A model generated the notes under the pieces. The model was not told where the DNA came from. It was given only the letters and a program-made list of their open reading frames with translations, and searched no databases. 64,000 nucleotides of DNA from Candidatus Kapaibacterium sp. GTDB lineage: Bacteria > Bacteroidota > Ignavibacteria > Kapaibacteriales > UBA4661. Below are positions 36,749-46,692 of this stretch, in pieces. The stretch is from positions 1 to 64,000 of the forward strand of contig JALONG010000007.1 in the NCBI GenBank assembly GCA_025455065.1. Direction: 5' to 3'. The translations under genes were made by a program, and so were the position numbers. Within the stretch, counting starts at the first letter, position 1. The number at the start of each line of letters is the position of its first letter.

Positions 36749-39085
36749 ATGGCTCAACACACAGTTTCTATGGAACTGAACGGCGCTACGCTTTCGCTCG
36801 AAACCGGGCGTTTTGCGCAGCTCGCTGACGGTGCCGTGATGATACGGCATGGCGATACGATGGTACTTGTTACCGCTATTGCTTCCAGCAAAGATTCTCC
36901 GCTTGATTTTATGCCGCTAACGGTAGAATACCGCGAGAAAGCTGCCTCGGCAGGCAAAATTCCCGGTGGTTTCCTCAAGCGCGAAGGTCGCCCCTCTGAC
37001 CGTGAAATTCTTTCCGCACGCCTGATTGACCGCCCCATACGACCGATGTTTCCCGAAACATGGCGACGCGAAACACAAATTATTGCGACTGTCTTTTCCT
37101 ATGATATGGAATACGACAGTGATGCGATTGCGATGGTTGGCGCATCGGCAGCACTGATGCTCTCATCCATTCCCTTTGCCGGACCCGTTTCTGAGGTGCG
37201 CGTTTGTCGCAAAGATGGCGTGTTTATTGCAAACCCGACCAAATCGCAGTTAGAAGGCGCAGAACTCGAAATCATGGTTGCCGGTACAGATGCTTCTATC
37301 GTCATGGTAGAAGGCGAAGCAAAAGAAATCTCCGAGCAGGTGTTTATCGAAGCACTTGCCTTCGGACACGACACTATCAAGCAACTCAACGATTTGCAAA
37401 ACAAGCTCTATGCGCTTGTACATAACGAGAAAGTAGAGTTCACACCCGTAGAGCGCCCGCAAGAACTCACGGACTTCGTAGAAAAACACGCCCGCGAACT
37501 TGTTCGCAAGCAAATGCGTGATTTTGCCTCGAAAGAAGACCGCACGACGCGACGCAAAGAACTGATGACAATGCTTACCGAAAAAGCAGCCGAGGAATTT
37601 CCGGAAGAAATACGTGCAGAAAAATTTCCGGGATTCGATGTCGGCAAAGTGATGGGCGATATAGCCAGCGACATTGAGTACGCCGAAATGCGTGAGATGA
37701 TTCTTTCCGATAACAAACGTCTTGATGGGCGGAACACGACACAAATTCGCCCTATCACCGTTGAAGTCGGCGTACTGCCACGCACACACGGTTCAGCACT
37801 TTTCACACGCGGCGAAACGCAGAGTCTGGGCATTGTAACACTTGGCACAAAATCCGACGAACAGATGATTGACGGACTGATGCCGAAGTACGACAAAAAA
37901 TTCCTTTTGCACTATAATTTCCCGCCTTACAGTACCAATGAAGTCAAGCGTATTATGGGCGTTAGCCGCCGCGAAATTGGACACGGCAACCTCGCTGAAC
38001 GCTCCTTCTATCCGCTTTTGCCGGATGAAAATGAGTTCCCTTACACCATCCGCGTCGTTTCGGACGTGCTTATGTCTAATGGTTCGTCCTCAATGGCGAC
38101 TGTTTGCTCCGGAACACTCGCCATGTTCGATGCCGGTGTACCGCTCAAAAAACCTGTTTCCGGTATTGCAATGGGCTTGATTAAAGAAGGCGACCGCGTT
38201 GCCATTCTGAGTGATATTTTGGGCGACGAAGATTTCTTGGGTGATATGGACTTCAAAGTCTGCGGCACAAAAGACGGCATCACCGCTTGCCAAATGGATA
38301 TGAAAGTACAAGGTATTTCGTTCGATGTTATCAGTAAGGCTTTGGAGCAGGCAAAAGAAGGACGCTTGCACATTTTGAGCAAGATGAACGAAGTGATTGC
38401 CGAAGCTCGTCCCGACCTTTCGCCATTCGCACCACGCTTTACGGTTATCGAAATTCCTGTCAGCGCTATTGGTGCGGTTATTGGTTCGGGCGGCGAAACA
38501 ATTCGTCAGCTCACCAAAGACACCAACACGGAAATCGAAATCGAAGACGACGGTAAAGTCCGCATCGCTGCTACATCGCAGGAAGATGCCGACAAAGCAA
38601 TCGCCGCAATTCGCCAACTCACCCGCAAACCGGAAGAAGGCGAAGTGTATTCCGCGAAAGTCGTCGAAGTCCGCGAAGGTTTGGGCGCAATCGTCGAGTT
38701 CCTACCGAAAACCAAAGGTCTCTTGCACATTTCGCAAATGGATTATCACCGCGTCGAATTTGTCAGCGACCTCTTTAAAGTCGGCGATAAAGTTGATGTG
38801 AAGCTGCTCGAAATCCAACCCGACGGCAAATTCCGTCTGAGCCGTAAAGTGCTTATGCAAGCCCCCGACGGCTACGTTGAAGAGCCGCGTCGTGAGCGCA
38901 GTGGCGACGGAGGTGGTTATCGTGGCGGCGGCGGGCGTGATGGTGGTGGTTATCGTGGCGGTGGTGGTGGACGTGACGGCGGCTATCGTGGCGGCGGTGG
39001 TCGTGATGGCGGCGGCGGGCGCGATGGCGGTGGTGGCGGTCGTGATGGCGGTGGTGGTCGTGATGGCGGTGGTTATCGCCGATAA
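36749..39085 (+). CDS. pnp: polyribonucleotide nucleotidyltransferase
   Basis: A 3'-5' phosphorolytic exoribonuclease. Two RNase PH domains (LSLETGRFAQLADGAVMIRHGDTMVLV and the second at RPITVEVGVLPRTHGSALFTRGETQSL) flank the alpha-helical domain. GGFLKREGRPSDREILSARLIDRPIRPMFP is the family signature. A KH domain (VIGSGGETIRQLTKDT) and an S1 domain (GEVYSAKVVEVREGLGAIVEFLPKTKGLLHISQM) follow. The last ~60 residues are an unusual tail of R-G-G-G, Y-R-G-G and R-D-G-G units. Start at 36749 is chosen because MAQHTVSMELNG fits the family; an upstream ATG at 36701 would add 16 hydrophobic residues. Confidence 0.95.
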   Translation: MAQHTVSMELNGATLSLETGRFAQLADGAVMIRHGDTMVLVTAIASSKDSPLDFMPLTVEYREKAASAGKIPGGFLKREGRPSDREILSARLIDRPIRPMFPETWRRETQIIATVFSYDMEYDSDAIAMVGASAALMLSSIPFAGPVSEVRVCRKDGVFIANPTKSQLEGAELEIMVAGTDASIVMVEGEAKEISEQVFIEALAFGHDTIKQLNDLQNKLYALVHNEKVEFTPVERPQELTDFVEKHARELVRKQMRDFASKEDRTTRRKELMTMLTEKAAEEFPEEIRAEKFPGFDVGKVMGDIASDIEYAEMREMILSDNKRLDGRNTTQIRPITVEVGVLPRTHGSALFTRGETQSLGIVTLGTKSDEQMIDGLMPKYDKKFLLHYNFPPYSTNEVKRIMGVSRREIGHGNLAERSFYPLLPDENEFPYTIRVVSDVLMSNGSSSMATVCSGTLAMFDAGVPLKKPVSGIAMGLIKEGDRVAILSDILGDEDFLGDMDFKVCGTKDGITACQMDMKVQGISFDVISKALEQAKEGRLHILSKMNEVIAEARPDLSPFAPRFTVIEIPVSAIGAVIGSGGETIRQLTKDTNTEIEIEDDGKVRIAATSQEDADKAIAAIRQLTRKPEEGEVYSAKVVEVREGLGAIVEFLPKTKGLLHISQMDYHRVEFVSDLFKVGDKVDVKLLEIQPDGKFRLSRKVLMQAPDGYVEEPRRERSGDGGGYRGGGGRDGGGYRGGGGGRDGGYRGGGGRDGGGGRDGGGGGRDGGGGRDGGGYRR

Positions 39086-39124
39086 GCCCGGACGATAAAT
39101 TCGTACGGTAAGACGAAAAATATC

Positions 39125-39161
39125 AAAAAAGGCAGCACAAACACTTGTGCTGCCTTTTTTC
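39125..39161. terminator. bidirectional terminator between pnp and the phosphohexomutase gene
   Basis: A 13-bp perfect stem (39128-39140 with 39145-39157) and 4-nt loop has T-tracts on both sides, ending the convergent pnp and hexomutase transcripts. Confidence 0.93.
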
Positions 39162-39184
39162 TTTCATTTTTTGGAAACGTCCGC

Positions 39185-40582
39185 TTATTTCAATTTCAAG
39201 CCCTCTTCCAAAAGTTCATTGACTTTGTTCATCGAATCAGCTTCGGCGTAATAGCGCAAAAGCGGCTCTGTGCCTGATGCGCGAATGAGCAACCAGCCTT
39301 TGTCAATGAAAAATTTGTAGCCGTCTTTGGTATCAATGGACGTAACTTTGTAACGCCCAAGCTGCTTGGGTTTGCGGGCGCAGGCTTTGAGAATGTCCTG
39401 CTTGATTTTTTCGGTCGTGCGCACATCGCGGCGGCGGTAACGATGCACACCGAACTCATCTTCCAATTCCTCGACAAGTTCGCTCAGTTTTTTCTTACGT
39501 TTTGCCATCATTTCCAAGAGCAACATTCCGTTGAAAATGCCGTCGCGCTCCGGGATATGGATAATCGTTCCCAAGCCGCCCGATTCCTCGCCGCCAATCA
39601 AAATTTTCTCCGTTGCCATGAGCTTGCTTACGTGCTTGAAGCCAATCGGCAGTTCGTAAAGTTTGATGCCGTATTTATCGCAAAACTTATTCACCATGGA
39701 GGTTAGCGCAATCGTTTTTGCGACGGCTCCGCGCTTTTTCTTTTCTTCGTAGAGGTACTTCATGAGTAACATGAAGACTTTGTGCGAATCCACAAAATGC
39801 CCGTTTTCATCCACAGCGCCCAAGCGGTCTGCGTCGCCGTCGGTTGCCAAACCTACGTCATACTTGCCTTCTTTGATTTTTTCAATAAGCGTCGGTAGAT
39901 ATTCCGCCATTGGTTCGGGATGGTCAATTTCACCAAATGATGGATTGTATTCGCCGTGAATTTCGTCCGCTTTCGGGAGAAGGTCTTTAATCGTGTTGAT
40001 ACCCGCACCGTGCATAGGGTCGAAGAGAACTTTGATTCCTGCTTTCGCAATAGCAGGCATATCAATTTTCCGCTTTACATAGCGCAAATAGGACTCTTTC
40101 GCACCAAAAGGACGAATGAGTTTTTCTTTCACGTATTCATCAAACGTTTTGAACTTGATTGCAGGGCGCTTCTTTTCTATTGCCGCAAGTTCCTGCTCCA
40201 ACTCGGTTACTTGTTCGGGAAATGCCGGACCACCTGTATTACTCTTGAGTTTGAAGCCGTTGTATTCGGCGGGATTGTGGCTTGCCGTAATGACGACACC
40301 AACGGTTGCTTTCTTTTGTTTGGTTGCGAAGGAAACTTGCGGCGTGGAAGCAATCGCTTCGGTGATATGCACCACAACGCCCTTAGAAGCCATAACACAG
40401 GCGGCTTCTTCGGCAAATTCCTTCGATAAAAAGCGTGCATCGTAGCCGATGACAACACTTGCTTTTTTCTTGTCTATTTTCAGTGCATACTGCGCTGTTG
40501 CAAGCGCGACAAGCTGCACGTTTTCAAAGGTAAAGTCGCGGGCAATGATTCCGCGCCAACCGTCAGTACCAAAAACTATCAT
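39185..40582 (-). CDS. phosphoglucomutase/phosphomannomutase family protein
   Basis: A 465-residue alpha-D-phosphohexomutase interconverting hexose 1- and 6-phosphates. Domain 1 begins MIVFGTDGWRGIIARDFTFENV. The catalytic phosphoserine is in VVITASHNPAEYNG (about residue 101), the metal loop is DGDADRLG (about residue 246), the sugar-binding loop is IGGEESGGLG (about residue 332) and the phosphate-binding loop is RASGTEPLLRYY near the C-terminus. Whether it works on glucose, mannose or glucosamine cannot be read from sequence. It supplies sugar-1-phosphates for glycan precursors or glycogen. It is convergent with pnp and is followed upstream by eno, with a terminator between. Confidence 0.92.
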   Translation of the reverse strand: MIVFGTDGWRGIIARDFTFENVQLVALATAQYALKIDKKKASVVIGYDARFLSKEFAEEAACVMASKGVVVHITEAIASTPQVSFATKQKKATVGVVITASHNPAEYNGFKLKSNTGGPAFPEQVTELEQELAAIEKKRPAIKFKTFDEYVKEKLIRPFGAKESYLRYVKRKIDMPAIAKAGIKVLFDPMHGAGINTIKDLLPKADEIHGEYNPSFGEIDHPEPMAEYLPTLIEKIKEGKYDVGLATDGDADRLGAVDENGHFVDSHKVFMLLMKYLYEEKKKRGAVAKTIALTSMVNKFCDKYGIKLYELPIGFKHVSKLMATEKILIGGEESGGLGTIIHIPERDGIFNGMLLLEMMAKRKKKLSELVEELEDEFGVHRYRRRDVRTTEKIKQDILKACARKPKQLGRYKVTSIDTKDGYKFFIDKGWLLIRASGTEPLLRYYAEADSMNKVNELLEEGLKLK

Positions 40583-40712
40583 AGCGGTACACCATTAAAA
40601 ATGAAACTTCGGGGTAAGTTAATGCTTTTACTCTGTGTGCGGCTTTGGCAACGCTTCCGACGCGCTCCCTCCTCAAGCCTTTCCTGAACAACACTGTAAA
40701 TATAGAACAAAC

Positions 40713-40753
40713 AAAAACGCCCGTCATTACCTCCAAGCAATAACGGGCGTTTT
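40713..40753 (-). terminator. intrinsic terminator of eno
   Basis: AAAACGCCCGT pairs with ACGGGCGTTTT (11 bp); it begins 4 nt after the eno stop codon on the minus strand. U-rich sequence is part of the 3' arm (UUUU). Confidence 0.75.
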
Positions 40754-40757
40754 GACA

Positions 40758-42101
<1,344 letters not shown>

Positions 42102-42114
42102 TTACTGACGAAAT

Positions 42115-42591
42115 TTACTGACGCACGAGAATCATATTTTTTTCACGCTTTGTGCGGCTGTCCGTTTGGTTAATGACCAAAATTGCCCCATCAAACGTGT
42201 AGGTACATTCACCGTTCATCACCAGCGACGGGTCAGGAAATGTCCTATTGGAGCGGTCTGTGAAGGTAATTTTACCAAAGGTTGTCTCATAAGAACCATT
42301 GCTGGAAAGGATGATAGTGCTGTCGCCGCGTGGCGAAAAACGGTAGGTCTGTGCATCGGTATTGATGACCAAAGCGACTTCGGCGGATTGCAATTTATAT
42401 CCTTGAGCCGTTGTATCGCCCAGCGCAGTGCGCGTCAGCACGATTTCTCCCAAATATGTTCCCGTCGGGATGCGCACCCCGGGACCGTTCAAGGCGCTAC
42501 ACGAAGCGACACAAAACGCAACGGCGCAGAAACAAAGCCATTGAAACCGCGCTAAAAGGGAAATAGAATATCGCTTGAGAACTGCGTTCAT
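42115..42591 (-). CDS. small lipoprotein of unknown function
   Basis: A 158-residue lipoprotein. The signal sequence ends in the lipobox VASC-S at about residue 31, so the cysteine would be acylated. The mature part is beta-rich (YLGEIVLTRTAL, LQSAEVALVINTDAQTYRFSP, STIILSSNGSYETTFGKITFTD, CTYTFDGAILVIN) with a lipocalin-like alternation, but I do not recognise a named family. Start at 42591 is preferred; ATG at 42606 would add five residues before the signal. It lies 58 bp upstream of the eno start on the same strand and could be cotranscribed with it. Confidence 0.7.
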   Translation of the reverse strand: MNAVLKRYSISLLARFQWLCFCAVAFCVASCSALNGPGVRIPTGTYLGEIVLTRTALGDTTAQGYKLQSAEVALVINTDAQTYRFSPRGDSTIILSSNGSYETTFGKITFTDRSNRTFPDPSLVMNGECTYTFDGAILVINQTDSRTKREKNMILVRQ

Positions 42592-42816
42592 AGAACATTC
42601 CACCAAATAACCAAACAGAACCTAAACACCACACCCCGCCCATACAACCAAATACCCGTGCTTGCGTGAAAGAGAGGACACGGAAAGCGGAGAGAAGAAA
42701 TTATGAAGCGCAACATAGCGCATTACAGCGTTAATTGCAAGTGCCTTTTGTAAAAAAGGTGCTTTCTTGGAAAATTTTTCTTCGGTGAGGAATAAAAATT
42801 ACTATTAAAACAGTTG

Positions 42817-43509
42817 TTATTCACCGGTCGAATCAATTACATTCGGCTCAGCGTTCATAAGCTGTGCAGCCAATTCCGGCGTAAGATGTTCTGCAACGCG
42901 CTCCACAATTGGGTGCGGGTCATTCGGGTCGAAGAGCATACCCGTACAAAGGCACATTTTACGCTGGGTGCGGGTTAAAATGTCATAATTCGGACACGAA
43001 CTGCATCCGTTCCAAAACGTGTCATCTTGCGACAATTCGGAAAAATGTACCGGCACGTAACCAAGTTCGGTATTAATCTTCATCACAGCTTGGCTTGTGG
43101 TGATACCGAAGATTTTTGCATTGGGATATTTTTCCCGCGAAAGTTCAAAAACGCGCCGTTTTATGCGGGTTGCAAGACCACCTTTGCGAAATTCCGGCGC
43201 AACAATCAAACCGGAATTGGCGACAAACTCCTTGCCGCTCCACGTTTCAATGTAGCAAAATCCCGCAAACCGCCCTTCATCGGTGAGTGCAATAACGGCT
43301 TTTCCTTCCTGCATTTTGGAAACGATGTATTCGGGCTTTCGTTTGGCAATACCCGTTCCGCGCACTTTTGCCGATGCCTCCATTTCGTCGCAGATTGCTT
43401 GCGCGTATTGCGCATCTACCTCATTCGCAACGCGCACAGTTATGCCGTTTTGAGACATTTCACTCGGCTGAATAATCGGCAAATCAAGTGTGGAAGCGGT
43501 GTTGGACAT
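42817..43509 (-). CDS. GNAT N-acetyltransferase with C-terminal cysteine motif, downstream of carA
   Basis: A 230-residue GNAT-fold acetyltransferase. The core is VRVANEVDAQYAQAICDEME (beta1-alpha1), AGFCYIETWSGKEFVANSGLIVAPEFRKGGLATRIKRRVFEL with the acetyl-CoA-binding R/KGxGxA-like loop, and a terminal SQAVMKINTELGYVPVHF. The last ~50 residues add a conserved-looking Cys cluster (NGCSSCPNYDI near 168-175 and MCLCTG near 185-189), which could bind a metal. The gene lies 43 bp after carA on the same strand and is probably cotranscribed, pointing to arginine or carbamoyl-phosphate metabolism. I recall related proteins near arginine genes in Bacteroidota; N-acyl-glutamate synthesis is an inference only. 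Confidence 0.75.
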   Translation of the reverse strand: MSNTASTLDLPIIQPSEMSQNGITVRVANEVDAQYAQAICDEMEASAKVRGTGIAKRKPEYIVSKMQEGKAVIALTDEGRFAGFCYIETWSGKEFVANSGLIVAPEFRKGGLATRIKRRVFELSREKYPNAKIFGITTSQAVMKINTELGYVPVHFSELSQDDTFWNGCSSCPNYDILTRTQRKMCLCTGMLFDPNDPHPIVERVAEHLTPELAAQLMNAEPNVIDSTGE

Positions 43510-43552
43510 TGAAACTGGAAGAAAAAATGTTCACAAAAAACGAGGATAATCG

Positions 43553-44710
43553 TTACGCCGCTTGCAACGAAGCCCCTTTGTATGCGGTCATTGCTTCGAC
43601 GAACTGTCTGAAAAGATAGTCGGAATCATGTGTTCCGGGTGCTGCTTCGGGGTGATATTGAACGCAGAAAATGGGGAGCGTTTTGTGGCGAAAACCCGAC
43701 ACGGTGTTATCGTTAAGATTGACGTGTGTAAGTTCAATATCCGGCGGCATAGAGGCTGCATCTACGGCAAAACCATGATTTTGCGAGGTAATTTCGATAA
43801 TGCCCGTTATCAAGTTTTTTACGGGATGATTCACGCCGCGATGCCCGAATTTCATTTTGTAGGTGTCCGCCTTCAGCGCCAAACCCAAGATTTGATGCCC
43901 CAAGCAGATACCAAAAACGGGTTTTTCCGTTAGCACCTCACGCACCGCCTCAATGTTCACGGCTGCGGGGTCGCCGGGACCGTTGGAAAGGAAGATTCCA
44001 TCAGGGTTATAGGCACGAATGTCGGCAGAAGTTACGGACGAAGGAAAGACCATAATTTCACAACCATAACTCGCTAAACGGCGTAAAATGTTCTTTTTGA
44101 TGCCATAATCAATCGCAGCCACACGCAATTTCTTTGGTGAACGGTAACCGTTGGCGCTTAAAATGTAGGGTTCGTCGGATTCTTGGAACAAGAATGGTTC
44201 TTTGCACGTTACAAATCCCGTCAAATCAAGTCCGTCCATGCTCGGCAGATTTCGTGCGCGCTCCACCAGCACATCGGCATTGGGTTCTTTGGCAGAAATA
44301 ATGCCGCGCATCACACCTTCACTCCGCAAAACCCTTACTAATGCTCGCGTATCAAGCCCTTCGATGCCGATTTTCTTGTTCATTTGCAAAAATTCCGCCA
44401 GCGAGTGCGAAGCCCGCCAATTCGAGTGCGACGGCGAATATTCGCGTACAATCAAGCCTTCTGCCTGCATTTTGCCGGATTCCACGTCGTGAACATTCAC
44501 GCCGTAATTGCCAATGTGAGGATAGGTAAAGGTGAGGATTTGCCCGTAATAGCTGGGGTCGGTGAGCGCTTCTTGGTAGCCCGTCATGGCTGTATTAAAA
44601 ATTACCTCACCTTGTGCTTCTGCTTCCACATCCCCAAAAGCGAAGCCGCGCAAGGTCGTGCCGTTTTCTAACGCCAACAGTGCAGATGTAAGTGCTGGTA
44701 TTGATGCCAT
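43553..44710 (-). CDS. carA: carbamoyl-phosphate synthase small subunit
   Basis: A 385-residue glutamine amidotransferase subunit that delivers ammonia to CarB for carbamoyl phosphate, used for arginine and pyrimidines. The N-terminal CPSase domain contains GEVIFNTAMTGYQEALTDPSYYGQI. The triad-type GATase has the nucleophile Cys in PVFGICLGHQILGLAL (about residue 268), and CVQYHPEAAPGTHDSDYLF carries the catalytic His and Glu. carB is not in the window. It is followed at 43 bp by the GNAT gene. A promoter lies at 44803-44831. Confidence 0.96.
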   Translation of the reverse strand: MASIPALTSALLALENGTTLRGFAFGDVEAEAQGEVIFNTAMTGYQEALTDPSYYGQILTFTYPHIGNYGVNVHDVESGKMQAEGLIVREYSPSHSNWRASHSLAEFLQMNKKIGIEGLDTRALVRVLRSEGVMRGIISAKEPNADVLVERARNLPSMDGLDLTGFVTCKEPFLFQESDEPYILSANGYRSPKKLRVAAIDYGIKKNILRRLASYGCEIMVFPSSVTSADIRAYNPDGIFLSNGPGDPAAVNIEAVREVLTEKPVFGICLGHQILGLALKADTYKMKFGHRGVNHPVKNLITGIIEITSQNHGFAVDAASMPPDIELTHVNLNDNTVSGFRHKTLPIFCVQYHPEAAPGTHDSDYLFRQFVEAMTAYKGASLQAA

Positions 44711-44802
44711 TCTTCGTTGTCTTCCCGAAGTCCGAAATACGCCGCAACTGAGCTATCGTCTTGCTACGGCGCGGGCGCTGACGCAGTAGCACACAAGCGT
44801 TA

Positions 44803-44831
44803 AAGATACGCAAAAATTACCACTTTACCAA
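44803..44831 (-). promoter_or_regulatory. carA promoter
   Basis: TTGGTA, 17 bp, TATCTT on the minus strand. The expected start near 44796 gives a ~86-nt leader. The leader can fold (GCTAC/GTAGC) but contains no terminator or arginine-rich peptide. Confidence 0.55.
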
Positions 44832-44892
44832 CGAGGAATATCCCATTTTTGACGCTATGTGACAAAGATTACGAAGTCGTAATGTCCAGATT

Positions 44893-46269
44893 TTATGCGG
44901 CTTCCAAAACAAAACCCCGTAAATGCCTCGCTTCATCTGTCGTAACGCGGGCGGTGAGTTCGATGCCGTCGTCAAGGTCTTTGCGGTCAAGCACTGTGCC
45001 GGTGCGGTAAATGTTGGCGAGTTCTTTCATTGCGCTGTATGGCAGATGCAGATGCAAGGTTTCATGACGCTCATCACCCATTTGCAGCATCATTTCTTGG
45101 AGCGTCGTAAGATTGATTCCCCGTTGCGCAGAAATACCAACGCTTTGCGCGTAGTCGGCTTGTAAAGCATGAACAAGGTCAAGGTCGGGAAGTGCATCAA
45201 TTTTGTTAAAGACCATAATCACAGGCTTTTCACCTGCGCCGATTGCTTCCAGCGTTTCCACCACCGAGCGAATATGCTCACGGAACTGCGGGTGCGACAC
45301 GTCAATCACGTGCACCAGCACATCGGCTTCCAGCGTTTCTGCCAACGTGCCGCGAAACGAAGCCACAAGCTGCGTGGGCAGTTTGCGAATGAACCCAACC
45401 GTATCGGAAAGAAGCACGGTTTTATGCGTCTCGCTGTCGCTCAATTCCACAACGCGGACGGTGGTGTCGAGCGTTGCGAAGAGTTTATTTTCGACAAGCA
45501 CCTCTGCGCCTGTCAGAGCATTCATCAGCGTAGATTTTCCGGCATTGGTATAGCCTACAAGCGCGAAACGCTGCATAGAATCACGCCCTTTGCGCTGTTC
45601 TGCTTTCTGCACAGCGACATTGCTCAATTTTTCTTTCAGCAAAGAGATTTTATCCCGCACCATACGGCGGTCGGTTTCAATCTGCGTTTCGCCCGGACCT
45701 TTCGAGCCGATGCCTCCAAACTGCTTGGAAAGGTGCGTCCACATCCTCGAAAGTCGCGGAAGCAAGTATTGGAGCTGTGCGAGTTCAACTTGCAAACGTG
45801 CCTCGCTAGTGCGGGCGCGTGAAGCGAAAATATCCAAAATGAGTCCTGTGCGGTCGAGAACTTTGATATTGAGTTCACGGCTCAAATTCCGCATTTGTGC
45901 GGGTGTGAGTTCATCATCGAAGATAGCTAGAACGATGTTATCTTCTTCAATCATTTCTTTGATTTCTTCCAATTTCCCGCGCCCCACAGCCGTCGCACCG
46001 TCAGGTTTGTCGCGGTCTTGGAAAATTTTACAAATAACCTCCGCACCTGCTGTTTCAGCCAAAAACGCAAGTTCTTCGAGGTGTTCCAGCGATTCTTCGC
46101 GTGTGAAAGCGCGGCTGCCAACGCCGACAGCAATGGCGCGTTCACGGGGGATATTGACGATTTCGTGCAAGGTGTGTAGGAAAACAATGGTGAGGTATTT
46201 TGGTTTAGTTATGGTGGTCGGATTCCTTGAATTCAAGCAGTATGGGCAAAAAGTCCGTCTGATAGACAA
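44893..46269 (-). CDS. hflX: GTPase HflX
   Basis: A ribosome-associated GTPase that splits stalled 70S ribosomes. The N-terminal HflX domain contains RERAIAVGVGS, ICKIFQDRDKPDGATAVGRGKLEEIKEMI and the family signature LDRTGLILDIFASRARTSEARLQVELAQLQYLLPRLSRMW...GIGSKGPGETQIETDRR. The G domain follows: G1 VGYTNAGKSTLMNAL, G2 FATLDTT, G3 DTVGFI and G4 NKID. A short C-terminal domain ends the protein. The first ~35 residues look non-family and the true start may lie nearer VNIPRERA; no ribosome binding site decides this. Confidence 0.93.
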   Translation of the reverse strand: MSIRRTFCPYCLNSRNPTTITKPKYLTIVFLHTLHEIVNIPRERAIAVGVGSRAFTREESLEHLEELAFLAETAGAEVICKIFQDRDKPDGATAVGRGKLEEIKEMIEEDNIVLAIFDDELTPAQMRNLSRELNIKVLDRTGLILDIFASRARTSEARLQVELAQLQYLLPRLSRMWTHLSKQFGGIGSKGPGETQIETDRRMVRDKISLLKEKLSNVAVQKAEQRKGRDSMQRFALVGYTNAGKSTLMNALTGAEVLVENKLFATLDTTVRVVELSDSETHKTVLLSDTVGFIRKLPTQLVASFRGTLAETLEADVLVHVIDVSHPQFREHIRSVVETLEAIGAGEKPVIMVFNKIDALPDLDLVHALQADYAQSVGISAQRGINLTTLQEMMLQMGDERHETLHLHLPYSAMKELANIYRTGTVLDRKDLDDGIELTARVTTDEARHLRGFVLEAA

Positions 46270-46351
46270 CTGGGTTGATCAACAATTGGTTTGATAAACG
46301 GTTGGGGGAAATATCTATGTCGGCAGAAACCCGACCAAGAGTCATCCACTC

Positions 46352-46500
46352 ATGAAAGGCACGATTAAGTACCAGCATTTCACCCGCAAGGAAAGATACG
46401 AACAACGCAATCAACTCCGTACTTTTCTTGAGGGGCAATTACCAACAGAAGCCAGAGGTCAGTGATTCGAGAAATTGCTAACGAGATTACTCTAAAGAAC
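46352..46500 (+). pseudogene. possible remnant of an IS30-type transposase N-terminus
   Basis: ATG at 46352 opens a short frame beginning MKGTIKYQHFTRKERYEQRNQL, which resembles the N-terminal helix-turn-helix of IS30-family transposases (KHLTxEERYxI). It stops after 37 codons; the adjacent frame continues with IREIANEIT, like the second helix (IAxEL) of the same motif. The rest of the transposase is absent. The match is short, so this is tentative. It is the only content I can suggest for the 423-bp gap 46270-46692. Confidence 0.25.
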
Positions 46501-46692
46501 GTGATTGAAGTAAAAGCGCAATTCGTTCTCGGTGACTTCTGTGTCCTCTGTGACTCATCAAACCTTGCTTTTCAAACAAGTGTTCCACTCTGAAGAATTG
46601 CCTCTAAAAACGCGCTGTTATTTATTTCTCATTCCTAATTGCCTCTCTTTTCGCTAAAGAAGTTTCTGATACCGCTAAAAATTGAAAAAACA

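Noticed and set aside
38890-39085. CRISPR-like regular repeats at the end of pnp
   Set aside because: The periodic GGTGGT DNA encodes the glycine-rich tail in frame; there are no spacers.
44730-44765. tRNA-like GATAGCTCAGTTG upstream of carA
   Set aside because: The D-arm phrase is there by sequence only; no acceptor stem, anticodon stem or T-loop can be formed around it.
44875-44900. A third copy of the inverted-repeat element at the hflX 3' end (GGAAGCCGCATAAAA and TCTGGACATT)
   Set aside because: Two short matches occur but in the wrong order and within coding sequence; no second terminal repeat follows. Chance is likelier.
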